Positions 1-8,800 of a stretch of DNA of 64,000 nucleotides are shown piece after piece (positions within the stretch are counted from its first letter, which is position 1; every line of letters begins with the position of its first letter). The position numbers and the translations under genes were made by a program. The DNA is from Anaerolineales bacterium UBA2181 (GTDB lineage Bacteria; Chloroflexota; Anaerolineae; Promineifilales; UBA4811): the NCBI GenBank assembly GCA_002328075.1, contig DCVT01000031.1, forward strand, positions 1 through 64,000, written 5' to 3'. A model generated the notes under the pieces. The model worked only from the letters and a program-made list of their open reading frames with translations. It ran no database searches and was not told where the DNA came from.

Positions 1-230
1 GGCACAAGGCATTCTTCCCGGGATACCGACCGCAGTTTTACATCCGGACAATGGATGTGACCGGAGCGATCACGTTGCCTGAAGGGGTAGAGATGGTGAT
101 GCCTGGTGACAATGTGAACATGTACGTGGAGTTGATTACGCCGGTAGCCTTGGAGCGCGGCTCCAAGTTTGCCATCCGCGAGGGCGGCCTGACGGTAGGT
201 GCCGGCGTCATAACCGAGATTGTGGCGTAA
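1..230 (+). CDS. tuf: Elongation factor Tu, C-terminal part (partial)
   Basis: This is the last 75 codons of EF-Tu, the GTPase that delivers aminoacyl-tRNA to the ribosome; the window edge removes the rest. Reading from base 3 it gives [16 protein letters not shown], then the domain III stretch with [19 protein letters not shown], and ends GVITEIVA before TAA. This is the family's highly conserved C-terminus. rpmG begins three bases after the stop, so the two are cotranscribed. The family assignment is certain from the motif run; only the 5' part is unseen. Confidence 0.97.
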   Translation, partial: HKAFFPGYRPQFYIRTMDVTGAITLPEGVEMVMPGDNVNMYVELITPVALERGSKFAIREGGLTVGAGVITEIVA

Positions 231-233
231 GAG

Positions 234-398
234 ATGGCAAAGAAAGCTGTTCGTCCTGTAATCACGCTGGCTTGCACCGAGTGCAAGGAGCGGAACTATA
301 CCTCCGAAAAGAACCGGCGGAACGACCCGAATCGGCTAGAGTTCAACAAGTTCTGCCCGCGCTGCCGGCGGCATACGCTTCACCGGGAAACCCGGTAG
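234..398 (+). CDS. rpmG: 50S ribosomal protein L33 (bL33), zinc-ribbon form
   Basis: A 54-residue basic protein of the large ribosomal subunit. It begins [20 protein letters not shown] and carries two CxxC pairs (CTEC and CPRC), so it is the zinc-binding (C+) variant of L33 rather than the zinc-free form. The length is normal for the family. It starts three bases after tuf. In many bacteria rpmG is followed by secE and nusG, but here a strong terminator follows at once and the next genes lie on the other strand. Confidence 0.96.
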   Translation: MAKKAVRPVITLACTECKERNYTSEKNRRNDPNRLEFNKFCPRCRRHTLHRETR

Positions 399-415
399 GT
401 CTCTCGTATTGCAGG

Positions 416-450
416 AGGCCCGCCCTGCTGAGCAGGGCGGGCCTCTTTGT
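416..450 (+). terminator. Intrinsic terminator after tuf-rpmG
   Basis: A perfect 13-bp GC-rich stem (AGGCCCGCCCTGC at 416-428 with its complement at 432-444) closes a TGA loop, and a T-rich tail follows. It lies 18 bases past the rpmG stop. It should end the tuf-rpmG transcript. Confidence 0.9.
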
Positions 451-572
451 GTGTCTCCCCCTCGCACCCGAATTCATGGCCTCGGCCAGGTTTCGGCCCC
501 TGAGACTAATTGCCCCGGCCTGCGCAGATGGGCGGCGCCGTGGAGATGGTCCCAATACGCCAGGGTAGCCGT

Positions 573-962
573 TCAGCCGCACAAGGCTATGGCTTCAATC
601 TCCACCAATGCGGCTTTTGGAAGCGCACCCACCTCGACGGTTGCACGGGCCGGCGGCAGGTGAGAAAAGAACTCGCCGTACACCGCGTTCATCTCGGAAA
701 ACTGGCTGAGGTCAGTCATGAACACAGTGGTCTTTACCACCTGGCCCAGATCGCTCCCTCCTGCCTGCAAGACAGCCTGAACATTCTTCAGAACTTGTCG
801 GGTTTGCGCCTGTATGCCACCCTCTACCAGTACGCCGGTGGCCGGGTCCAGTGGTATCTGGCCAGCCACGAACAGCAGATGGCCGGCGCGGATAGCCTGC
901 GAGTACGGCCCCACGGCCGCAGGGGCATGACTGGTGGCAACGACGCTTCGCTCAGGATCCAT
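573..962 (-). CDS. ridA: RidA family enamine/imine deaminase
   Basis: A 129-residue RidA (YjgF/YER057c/UK114) protein, which hydrolyses reactive enamine/imine intermediates such as 2-aminoacrylate formed by PLP enzymes. The sequence has the family landmarks: VGPYSQAI near residue 17, FVAGQIPLDP near 31, and PPARATVEV containing the substrate-binding Arg106. The start at 962 is preceded by AAGGAGAG at good spacing; the longer frame upstream has no such site. It lies downstream of the lipoate ligase on the same strand with a 123-bp gap. Confidence 0.95.
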   Translation of the reverse strand: MDPERSVVATSHAPAAVGPYSQAIRAGHLLFVAGQIPLDPATGVLVEGGIQAQTRQVLKNVQAVLQAGGSDLGQVVKTTVFMTDLSQFSEMNAVYGEFFSHLPPARATVEVGALPKAALVEIEAIALCG

Positions 963-1085
963 AATACTCTCCTTGTTCCAAGCCCAGTTCGGGCGTCTGC
1001 TGGCCATAGCCAGTGGTCGCCCAATACGACCAAGACACATCCAAAGGCCATTCTAGCCCCGCGGAACGGGTATGTCAATCGACTG

Positions 1086-1928
1086 CTAAATGCGGTAGGT
1101 CCAGGTATCGCAGGCGTATTTGGCCTCTCGGACGCGGGCAGCTGCCGCGTACTCGGCATCAGCCAACCCACACTCGACAAACTCCAGGTCGAGCGCCTGG
1201 GAGAAGCCGGCTACCAGCGCCTCTGCGGCTTGGTCGAAGGTCACGTGGCGGCCGAGAGCCGTCTCCAGCGTCGTTGCCCGATCCAACAGCCTGTTCCGGG
1301 CATCCTGCCGGTCCACCGGGTCTGGGTCTCGAAGGACCTCCAGAATACGGGTGATGTCGCCTGTCAAGGGTAGCGTGCCGTGCTGCAAAATGCCTCCCAA
1401 TCGCCGTGACTGGGCGCTACCCACCAGCTTGCGACCGCGAACGATGATCTCGTACCGAGCCGGACCCTCAAAACAGACCGGACTGGCCTCATGCCTGGCT
1501 CCGTTATGGGCGTAGAGCGGCCTCGCCTCGGCCGGCGCCAGTCCCAGCACCCGCAACCCGGCCAACAGGCCGGCAGCCAGCCGGCCGTAGCTCTCCACAA
1601 TGCCGCCGGCCACGCGGGGTTCATCAGCCGGTGCACTCACGCTGTAGGTGAGTTCGTCCACGTGAAGAATCGCCCGCCCGCCGGTCGGCCGGCGCACAAT
1701 CTCCCAGCCGCGAACCGCGCACGCCTGGCGGTCCACGTCGCCAGCTGACTGGCTGAAACCGAGGGAGAGGCAGGGAGGCTGCCAACTAAACAACCGAAGG
1801 GTGGGAGCAACCTTTTTCGCGCACACTGCCTCCAATATGGCTTCGTCCAAAGCCATGTTGGTGGCCCCGTCACTGGGCGGCATGGTCACCAGCCGCCACC
1901 GAGTTGGTGCGTAGGTGTGTCCCGGCAT
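1086..1928 (-). CDS. Lipoate-protein ligase A / LipM family protein
   Basis: A 280-residue BPL_LplA_LipB-type acyltransferase that attaches lipoate or octanoate to lipoyl domains. Visible family signatures are WRL near the N-terminus, GATNMALDEAI, RRPTGGRAILH (the conserved RRxTGGGA-type loop), and RGRKLVGSAQSRR with the catalytic Lys, followed by LQHGTLPL. Sequence alone does not separate salvage ligase (LplA) from octanoyltransferase (LipM). I chose the ATG at 1928 because a -10 TATAAT lies ten bases upstream of it, implying a nearly leaderless message; in-frame codons further upstream fall inside the promoter. A divergent promoter for the CAAX protease sits beside it. Confidence 0.88.
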   Translation of the reverse strand: MPGHTYAPTRWRLVTMPPSDGATNMALDEAILEAVCAKKVAPTLRLFSWQPPCLSLGFSQSAGDVDRQACAVRGWEIVRRPTGGRAILHVDELTYSVSAPADEPRVAGGIVESYGRLAAGLLAGLRVLGLAPAEARPLYAHNGARHEASPVCFEGPARYEIIVRGRKLVGSAQSRRLGGILQHGTLPLTGDITRILEVLRDPDPVDRQDARNRLLDRATTLETALGRHVTFDQAAEALVAGFSQALDLEFVECGLADAEYAAAARVREAKYACDTWTYRI

Positions 1929-1937
1929 GCTGGTGGT

Positions 1938-1965
1938 ATTATATACTGCGCCAGGCCAATGTAAA
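1938..1965 (-). promoter_or_regulatory. Promoter of the lipoate ligase gene
   Basis: On the minus strand TTTACA (1960-1965) and a consensus TATAAT (1938-1943) are separated by 16 bp. The predicted transcription start, near 1931, is only two or three bases before the ATG at 1928, so the transcript would be essentially leaderless. Confidence 0.65.
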
Positions 1966-1976
1966 CCACGCGACAA

Positions 1977-2005
1977 TTGCCGATTACCACGTTTCTCGGT
2001 ATCAT
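1977..2005 (+). promoter_or_regulatory. Promoter of the CAAX protease gene
   Basis: TTGCCG (1977-1982), a 17-bp spacer and TATCAT (2000-2005). It points rightward, lies back to back with the lipoate ligase promoter, and would give a short leader containing the AAGGAG ribosome site used by the TTG start at 2032. Confidence 0.55.
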
Positions 2006-2031
2006 CCCAGGATCACTGTAAGGAGTGCGAG

Positions 2032-2646
2032 TTGACCGTTCTCGGCGTTCGATTTGACTTGAAGATCACACTGGTGATCATCCTGGGAACCTTGCTGCCC
2101 CTGGTGGACCGTTATGGTCACACGGTGTTTTCGGTCAGGGCATATGATCGGTTCCTGTACTATTTTGTCGTGCCGGCAGTCGTGATCGTGGTGATTTTCA
2201 GGGAACGCCTGCAGGATTACGGCTTTCGGTGGGGAAACTGGAAAGAGGGATTGGCGTGGACCGTGGCCGGTTGCGCCGCCATGGCAGTCGTCTTGTCCGT
2301 GGTGGCGCGCCGCCCGGAGATGATCGCCTACTACCAACTGAAATCAGCGTCCGGCTTTTGGCGCGAGGTTTGGGAAAGCGGAATTGACCTGTTTGCTTGG
2401 GAATTCATCTGGCGCGGTTTCATGCTCTTTGCACTGGCCCGCGTGACCGGTCCTGGCTTGGCGATTTGGCTGCAGGCAGTGCCGTTCACGTTTGCCCATC
2501 TGGGAAAACCAGAGATCGAGACCATGAGTTGTATCTTTGGCGGCGCCGGCTTCGGGTTGGTGGCCTGGCGCACTCGGTCCTTTGTGTATCCATTCATCAT
2601 CCATACGTTCATTACTTCCTGGACGACCTGGTTGGCCATGGTTTGA
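2032..2646 (+). CDS. CPBP/CAAX-type intramembrane metalloprotease
   Basis: A 204-residue polytopic membrane protein of the CPBP (type II CAAX protease, ABI) family. Hydrophobic segments alternate throughout. The catalytic motifs are present but slightly divergent: EFIWRG in place of the usual EExxxR, FTFAHLG for FxxxH, and IIHTFI for the last His motif. The first Glu of the EE pair is replaced by Trp-Glu (WEF), so activity is not assured. The TTG start at 2032 is chosen because AAGGAG lies just upstream; longer frames would overlap the divergent promoters. The target is unknown. The rRNA methyltransferase starts 12 bases after the stop, so the two are probably one operon. Confidence 0.8.
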   Translation: MTVLGVRFDLKITLVIILGTLLPLVDRYGHTVFSVRAYDRFLYYFVVPAVVIVVIFRERLQDYGFRWGNWKEGLAWTVAGCAAMAVVLSVVARRPEMIAYYQLKSASGFWREVWESGIDLFAWEFIWRGFMLFALARVTGPGLAIWLQAVPFTFAHLGKPEIETMSCIFGGAGFGLVAWRTRSFVYPFIIHTFITSWTTWLAMV

Positions 2647-2658
2647 GAGGCTGGAAAC

Positions 2659-3885
2659 ATGGAAGACGTCACCATCGATCTGACCGGGCTGGCGCACGGA
2701 GGTGCAGCACTTGGACGTGATGCCGACGGACGCGTCATTTTTGTCCCGCTAACCATCCCGGGCGAAAGAGTGCGGGCGCGGCCGGTGCAGGTGAGGGAAC
2801 GGCATGTTCACGCCGAGCTGGTGGAGATTGTTGGCACACCGTCTCCACACCGTGTGGTGCCGCGCTGCCCGCATTTTGGTGCCTGTGGCGGATGCCACCT
2901 GCAACACATGACCTATGAGGCTCAACCTGGTTTCAAGGCGCAGGTCGTGCGTGACCAACTGGAGCGGGTAGGGCAGTTCACCAACCCTCCGGTCGAGGCA
3001 GCACTGCCCAGTCCGGCTGCCTGGCAGTATCGCAACAGCGTCAGTTTCAGCCCGGCTGCGGATAGCCGGCTGGGTTTCTGGTCACGTACTCAGGAGCGGG
3101 TCGTTCCCATCGATGAGTGCCACATCATTGAACCAGCCCTCCAGAGCCTCTATCAGGACTTGGATCTGGACTTGCCGGGATTACTGCGTCTGACCCTGAG
3201 AGTCGGTGCGGATGGCGAGCTACTGGTGGTTTTTGAGACCCAAGATGCCGAACCTCCCGAATTGACGGTCGACTTTCCGGTCAGCGCCGCTATGTTGCTG
3301 CCAACCGGTGAGTCAGCCAACCTGATCGGTGACAACGTGCTTTGGGAAAGATGCGCCGGCCGCCCGTGGAAGGTCAGCGCGGGAAGCTTTTTCCAGGTCA
3401 ACCGATGGGCTGCAGAGTGCGTGGTCGGCCTGGTGAACGAGTTGGCAGAGCTTACCGGCCGGGAAACGGTCCTTGAGCTTCACAGTGGGGTTGGGCTCTT
3501 GACCGCGGGTCTGGCTGCTGGAGCAGAACGGCTGGTCGGGATTGAGGCCAACCCGGATGCCGTAGCGGATGCTGAGGCCAACTTGGAAGAGATGGAGAAC
3601 GTAGAGATGTACGTGGGCGCGGCCGAGGAGGTGCTCCCGGCGCTGGCTGACCAACCTTTCGACCTGGTGGTGTTGGACCCGCCCAGGCAGGGGGTACAGC
3701 CCCAAATCATTGAATCTTTGCTCCAGATCCATCCGGCCCGGCTGGTGTACGTGTCCTGCGATCCGGCGACCTTTGCTCGAGACGCCCGCCGGTTGGCGCG
3801 GGGAGGGTACCGGCTGATGACCGTCCGGCCGGTGGACATGTTCCCGCAGACTTTCCACATCGAAACCGTGAGCCTGCTGGCTTGA
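2659..3885 (+). CDS. 23S rRNA (uracil-5-)-methyltransferase, RlmD/RumA family
   Basis: A 408-residue SAM-dependent RNA m5U methyltransferase. In order: an N-terminal TRAM OB-fold (about residues 1-60), an iron-sulfur motif CPHFGACGGC near residue 69, then the methyltransferase domain with VLELHSGVGLLTAGLA (SAM binding), VVLDPPRQGV, and VYVSCDPATFARD whose Cys is the catalytic nucleophile. The cluster-bearing N-terminus argues for the RlmD/RlmC side of the family rather than TrmA. I cannot say which uridine is modified. It follows the CAAX protease with a GA-rich ribosome site. Confidence 0.92.
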   Translation: MEDVTIDLTGLAHGGAALGRDADGRVIFVPLTIPGERVRARPVQVRERHVHAELVEIVGTPSPHRVVPRCPHFGACGGCHLQHMTYEAQPGFKAQVVRDQLERVGQFTNPPVEAALPSPAAWQYRNSVSFSPAADSRLGFWSRTQERVVPIDECHIIEPALQSLYQDLDLDLPGLLRLTLRVGADGELLVVFETQDAEPPELTVDFPVSAAMLLPTGESANLIGDNVLWERCAGRPWKVSAGSFFQVNRWAAECVVGLVNELAELTGRETVLELHSGVGLLTAGLAAGAERLVGIEANPDAVADAEANLEEMENVEMYVGAAEEVLPALADQPFDLVVLDPPRQGVQPQIIESLLQIHPARLVYVSCDPATFARDARRLARGGYRLMTVRPVDMFPQTFHIETVSLLA

Positions 3886-3920
3886 CGGTTGGAACGCTGG
3901 ACGACTTGCCCAATCCCCCC

Positions 3921-3949
3921 TTGTCTTTTCTGGATTATGGGTGTATAAT
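3921..3949 (+). promoter_or_regulatory. Promoter of the small protein gene at 3986
   Basis: TTGTCT (3921-3926), a 17-bp spacer and a consensus TATAAT (3944-3949). The downstream GGAGGT and GTG start at 3986 fit a short leader. Confidence 0.7.
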
Positions 3950-3985
3950 GGAACAAATGTTCTATCTGCGGCGGAGGTATGAGCG

Positions 3986-4222
3986 GTGGAAATCGGAATG
4001 CTTTGGTACGATGACGACCACAAGCGAACGTTGGAGGAAAAGGTGCGTCGGGCCGCTACATATTATCGAGAGAAGCACGGTCAGATGCCCAACCTGTGCG
4101 TCATCAATCCCAGGACGGCCTCGAATGGCGCCGGCCAAGCGCTGCAAGACATCGAACTACGCCTGGCGCCCAACGTTTTGCTGCACCATTTCTGGGTAGG
4201 GGTGGCCAAGGCCACCCAATGA
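3986..4222 (+). CDS. Conserved small protein of unknown function (78 aa)
   Basis: A 78-residue soluble protein starting MEIGMLWYDDDHKRTLEEKV, with a charged helical N-terminal half (EEKVRRAATYYREKHGQMP) and a second half with a PNLCVINPR segment. I do not recognise a characterised family. The case that it is real: a consensus promoter at 3921-3949, GGAGGT seven bases before the GTG start, and protein-like composition throughout. It stands alone and runs convergently with holA, ending 10 bases before the holA stop. The function cannot be inferred from context. Confidence 0.75.
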   Translation: MEIGMLWYDDDHKRTLEEKVRRAATYYREKHGQMPNLCVINPRTASNGAGQALQDIELRLAPNVLLHHFWVGVAKATQ

Positions 4223-4232
4223 GCGGCCGATC

Positions 4233-5219
4233 TCAGCGACTACACAGTTCCACCACCAGCAGTTCCAGCGCTACGATCGGCTGGGTGTTGCCGGTTTTGA
4301 TGGCCAGATCGTTGTCCAGGAGTCTGCGGTAAATGTCCTCCAGGCGCTTCAGGGTGAAAGAGCTGGCCTGTTGCACCAGTTTTCCGGTTGGGTACGGCTT
4401 GAGGCCGAGGTCGGGGCCGATCTCATCGGGCAGGAACCTCATATCGAGCCTTTCTCTCACCTGAATGAGCAGGCGAAACTGCCGTGTGATCATCCCTGAC
4501 AGCCTGAGGGGTTCCTCTCCCGCCTCCAGCAGGCTGCGGAGCAACGTCGTGGCCTTAGACTCCAGTCGTTGTCCAACGGCGTCTACCAGATCAAAAACAC
4601 CGGCCTGGACGCCAGAAGCGGTCAATAGCCGAATATCGGCGGCTCGAATGGGCCGGGTGAGCCGGGTATAGCTGAGCAGCTTGTCGATCTCGTTTTCCAG
4701 CAGGTACAGATCATTCCCAATTCCCAGCACCAGGAGCGCGATCGCGTCTGGCTCGATGCAGCCGCCCTGCGAAGCTACCTGCAGTCGGATCCACTGCACC
4801 AAAGCCCGCCCATCGGGCAGGTCGAACTTGCGGGCTAAACCCAAAGGGGAACTGGCTGCCAGCCTGACAAACGGGTTGCCGTCTGGCAGGGCGTGGGGCT
4901 CCTGCAGGATAAGCCGGGTTGACGCCGGCAGTTGGGGTAGGAATGCCAGGATGCGGTCGCGGTCTTGCCGGTTGCCCGGCTCGTTGAGCCGTTCAATCAA
5001 CCCCCGAACCACCACCAACCGTCGGTTGGATAGGAATGGCAACGTGCAGCACGCGTGCTCAAGTTCGGCCAGACTCACGGTTCGACCGTCGAACGCCATG
5101 GTGTTCAAACTCACCATGGCCGGATCGTCACCCAGGCGCCTTTTGAGGTCGCCCAGGGTCTTACCCTGGGCGAAAGCGTTCTCGCCGTGAAAAACGTAAA
5201 AGCGGGGTGCCTCGGCCAC
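4233..5219 (-). CDS. holA: DNA polymerase III delta subunit
   Basis: A 328-residue clamp-loader delta subunit, which opens the beta sliding clamp during loading. It begins MAEAPRFYVFHGENAFAQ, the family's fold-entry strand and degenerate P-loop region. It continues with NTMAFDG, the region around RLVVVRGL, and the C-terminal collar helices with LLRSLLEAGEEPLRLSGMIT and the FTLKRLEDIYRRLLDNDLAIK stretch typical of HolA. Length is normal. The start is GTG at 5219, 12 bases after the stop of the upstream membrane-protein gene, so they share a transcript. There is no strong ribosome site, which suggests translational coupling. Confidence 0.93.
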   Translation of the reverse strand: MAEAPRFYVFHGENAFAQGKTLGDLKRRLGDDPAMVSLNTMAFDGRTVSLAELEHACCTLPFLSNRRLVVVRGLIERLNEPGNRQDRDRILAFLPQLPASTRLILQEPHALPDGNPFVRLAASSPLGLARKFDLPDGRALVQWIRLQVASQGGCIEPDAIALLVLGIGNDLYLLENEIDKLLSYTRLTRPIRAADIRLLTASGVQAGVFDLVDAVGQRLESKATTLLRSLLEAGEEPLRLSGMITRQFRLLIQVRERLDMRFLPDEIGPDLGLKPYPTGKLVQQASSFTLKRLEDIYRRLLDNDLAIKTGNTQPIVALELLVVELCSR

Positions 5220-5231
5220 GGAATGAAGAAC

Positions 5232-5807
5232 CTAACCCACGGTTCGCACGGTATGATACACCAGAGGCCCTTGTTGGTGTCGGGTGATGTGTTTCAGGAC
5301 CAGGTTCTTCATCTCGGCATCAGTGGTGACATTCGCCTGCAACGCCTGACCCAGCGGCTGCGCCACCAGCAGCGCCAGGGTCGCGGCCAGAATTGCCAGA
5401 GGAAGTGAACTTAACAGATGCCAGGGGCTTGTTCGCTTCTTGCCCATGCCTGGTACTGTCGTCACTATTAACGCAGCCAGACCGGTCAGTGTGCCCGCGG
5501 TCACCAGGTTTGTGCCGCAATTGGGATGTACGGCAAGTTGGTACTCGCCGTTGCGCAACCTTGCCAACGCCTCGGTTACTGCACTGACCACGTCCTCCGT
5601 TGGCAGGTCCCCATACACCACCAGTCCGCGCGGGCTGGCGCGAGCGTAGAATGTCACATCGCGCGGCCGCCGACTCAGGATATGCATGGTAGCATGTTCC
5701 AGGGCATGATGGCGCCGGATACGGCCAGCGGCGGCAAGGGCCCGATCGATGCTCTCTGTCAACATGGCGTCCTCTGGCGAACGGCGGTACATTTCTTGCC
5801 CGGGCAC
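5232..5807 (-). CDS. DUF6391-like membrane protein
   Basis: A 191-residue protein of unknown function, resembling the DUF6391 family. Residues 30-100 form a soluble part with RRHHALEHATMHIL and the conserved-looking VHPNCGTNLVTAG. A hydrophobic segment covers about 103-118 and a longer one about 130-155. His and Cys clusters (HHALEH, HPNC) hint at metal binding, but that is a guess. The GTG start at 5807 follows GGGAGAGG. It is the first gene of a two-gene unit with holA; nothing in the sequence links it to replication. Confidence 0.75.
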   Translation of the reverse strand: MPGQEMYRRSPEDAMLTESIDRALAAAGRIRRHHALEHATMHILSRRPRDVTFYARASPRGLVVYGDLPTEDVVSAVTEALARLRNGEYQLAVHPNCGTNLVTAGTLTGLAALIVTTVPGMGKKRTSPWHLLSSLPLAILAATLALLVAQPLGQALQANVTTDAEMKNLVLKHITRHQQGPLVYHTVRTVG

Positions 5808-5822
5808 CGTCGCCTCTCCCGG

Positions 5823-5851
5823 ATTGTACCATCGGCCCCGAGGTCGGGCAA
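5823..5851 (-). promoter_or_regulatory. Promoter of the DUF6391-like/holA unit
   Basis: Minus strand: TTGCCC (5846-5851), 17-bp spacer, TACAAT (5823-5828). It lies between the 3' end of priA and the DUF6391-like start, so this unit need not depend on read-through from priA. Confidence 0.6.
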
Positions 5852-5890
5852 CCTGTTGAACGGCAACGACCGGCTTTGCGGAGCGACCGT

Positions 5891-8800
5891 TTACAGCAAG
5901 TTTAGTGGATCAACCTCTAGCTGCCAGCCTGCTGCCAGCGGGAAACCCCGCAGAAGAACAGTGGGATCGGGCGCCCGGATAACGATGTGCCAACGGTGGC
6001 GCCCGCCCAACTGACCAAAAAAGGGTTGCGTCGGCCCGAGGATCTCTGTTCCGCTGAGACGATCTTCCGACGCCCGCCGGCGCAGACCGGCCGTCAGCGT
6101 CTCCGCCTCGTGTTGTCCCCGATCCCTGATCGGATCCCGGTATTCCAACCGGGCCAGCCGTTTGTACGGTGGGTATCCCAACCTGGCGCGGAAGGCAATC
6201 TCTTGAACATAAAACCCGGCGTAATCGTGCTGCTCTGCGGCCCGGATCGCGTAATGCTCAGGGTTATACGTCTGAATCAACACCCGTCCACCGAGCAACC
6301 CTCGACCCGCCCGGCCGGCCACCTGGGTCAGTAGCTGAAAAGTTCGCTCACCGGTGCGATAATCGGGTAAACCCAGGCTGACATCGGCCGATATGACACC
6401 TACCAGTGTCACCAGCGGCAGATCCAGCCCCTTGGCAATCATCTGCGTGCCGATCAGAATATCAGCGTTGCCCTCAATGAACTGCTGAAGAAACAGGTCA
6501 TGCATGCCGCGCCCGCCGGTGGTATCGCGGTCCCACCGCAGAACTCGAGCAGCCGGGTACCGCTGAAGCACCTCTGTCTCCAGCTGTTCGGTGCCCAGCC
6601 CAAAATACTTGACACGACGCTCGCCACAACGCGGGCACCGCTCAGGCTGGGGTTCTGCCCGGCCGCAATAATGGCACACCAGCTGGAGCCGGGGATGATG
6701 GTAGGTCAGGGGCAGGTCACAACGCGGGCAGCTAAGCACAAGCCCGCAATCACGGCAGAAGACAAACGTCGCAGTTCCGCGCCGGTTGAGAAAGAGAATG
6801 GCTTGCTCTTTGTTATCTAGCGTTTCCTGCAGAGCATTCGCCAACCTCCGGCTGAAAATGCTCCGGTTTCCCGATCGCAGTTCCTGTCGCATATCAATCA
6901 GCTCGACCGGCGGCAGGTCAATCATGAGGGCTTCCGGGAGATCGTCGGCCGGTTCTGCTGAGCGATATTGGACTTGGCCTGCAGGCAATGATGGCTCGTC
7001 CGTCGCGGCCCTGCCCGGCAGGACACCGGCCGAGGAGAGATAGCGTTCGGCCAATGCCTGCACCCGGGCTCGGTGCCCCATGATTCGGCGGGGAAGCTCT
7101 AGCAGCTTGAACTCACCACGCTGAGCGCGGTGATAAGTCACCAAGTCAGGTGTGGCGCTCCCCAGAATGAGGGTTGCTGAGCTCAGGCGAGCCAACTCAA
7201 TGGCTGCGTCGCGGGCATGATAGAAAGGCGGTCGGACGGGTGGATCCTGTTTGTAAGCCTCTTCGTGTTCCTCGTCGATCACAATGACGCCTAGTGGATT
7301 CATCGGCGCAAACAGGGCCGACCGAGGGCCGATCACAATGTCCACCATTCCGAGCCGACAACGTCGCCAGCTATCGTACCTCTCACCGTCGGTCAGGCGG
7401 CTGTGCACGACCGTCACCCGACCGGGGAAACGGGCCGAGAACCGCCTGATGGTCTGCGGGGTCAGCGCGATTTCGGGCACCAGCACGATGGCCCCTTGTC
7501 CCATCTCCAGCGCCAGATCGATGGCCCGCAGGTAGATTTCGGTCTTGCCCGAACCGGTGACTCCGTGCAACAGGAAACCGAGCGGAGGCGCCGATGGCGG
7601 CGTCAGTGTCGGTGCCGTGCGCTCCAGCATGCTGAGGCGAATTGCCGCCCAGACCGCGGCCTGGTCATGCGTCAATTTGGGGGCAGTATCCGGCACAAAA
7701 ACACGGTCCGCCAGCGGATCCCGCCAGACCTCTCGGTCAGCCAGGGTAATCAGGTCCGCCTCTGCCAAAACCTTCAGGTGACGGAGAGAACAGCCGGTCT
7801 CAGCGTACACCCAACTCACATCTACCGGTTCCGGCTCGCGGGCCAAAAACCGCAGGATTGCCAGGTAGGTAGCGGCCCCGCGCAACTCTGCGGCAGCCTC
7901 AGCCACCTTATCTCGGGCCACGACCAAGGAAACGACTCCTTGCTCCTCGATTTGGACCAGTTGACCGGCGTCACAGAGCACTTGCAGTTCCTTCTGGTCG
8001 TATTCCAGGGTGGCACCGGACTGAGGGTGAACCAATTCCGCTGCAGTCCGAACCAATGGGACGCCAGCCGCAGCCACCCTCTCGGCCAGGCTCCCGGATT
8101 TTCCGTCCGGTAGGATGGCGGCATCGCGTCCACGGATCGAAGCCGGTGCCACCAGTGTCCGGCCGGCAGCCAGAGCGATGTATCCCTTTTCTGCCAGAAC
8201 TCCCAGGTGCTTGGGTTCCGCCCCGGTAGCGTCCAGCACCGATTGGCGCGCCGGTAACGGGTCTGGGTTAGCCGCCAGCCATTCGAGCACATCGGCCGCC
8301 CTGGACTGGCGGCCCAGATTCGGAAGCTGGGCCGCGATCTGTCGAGGACCGGCAATCGCCTGGACCGTCCTGACACGTTTGGGGTGCACCTGTGGCGGCG
8401 CCAACACGGAACCACGCCGAAGCAGGCCTCGCCGGACCATCTGCTCAGCAGCCGGCCTCCACTGAGACTCTGGCAAACGTTGGCTGATGGCCCGGCCGCG
8501 CATATCACCTTTTTCGCGGAGCAGGTTCACGAGCGCCTGCTGCGCTTCCGTCAGCCTTGCCTCGCCGGATGCGCCCGGGGCCAGCGCCAGCGTGGTATCC
8601 GCCTTCTGCGAGATGCCGGGCGGGAGCATCAGACGCAGGCAATCGGCCAGCGGTGTCAGATACGCGGTGCTGAGCCAGCGTCCCAGCTCTAGTTGGAACG
8701 GATTGAGGACAGGATCTGGCAACACGCAGGCGATTACTGGCTTGGTCTCCGGGACAGGAGCCCGGTTGTCCAGCGCTACCACCAATCCCTGAACCATCTG

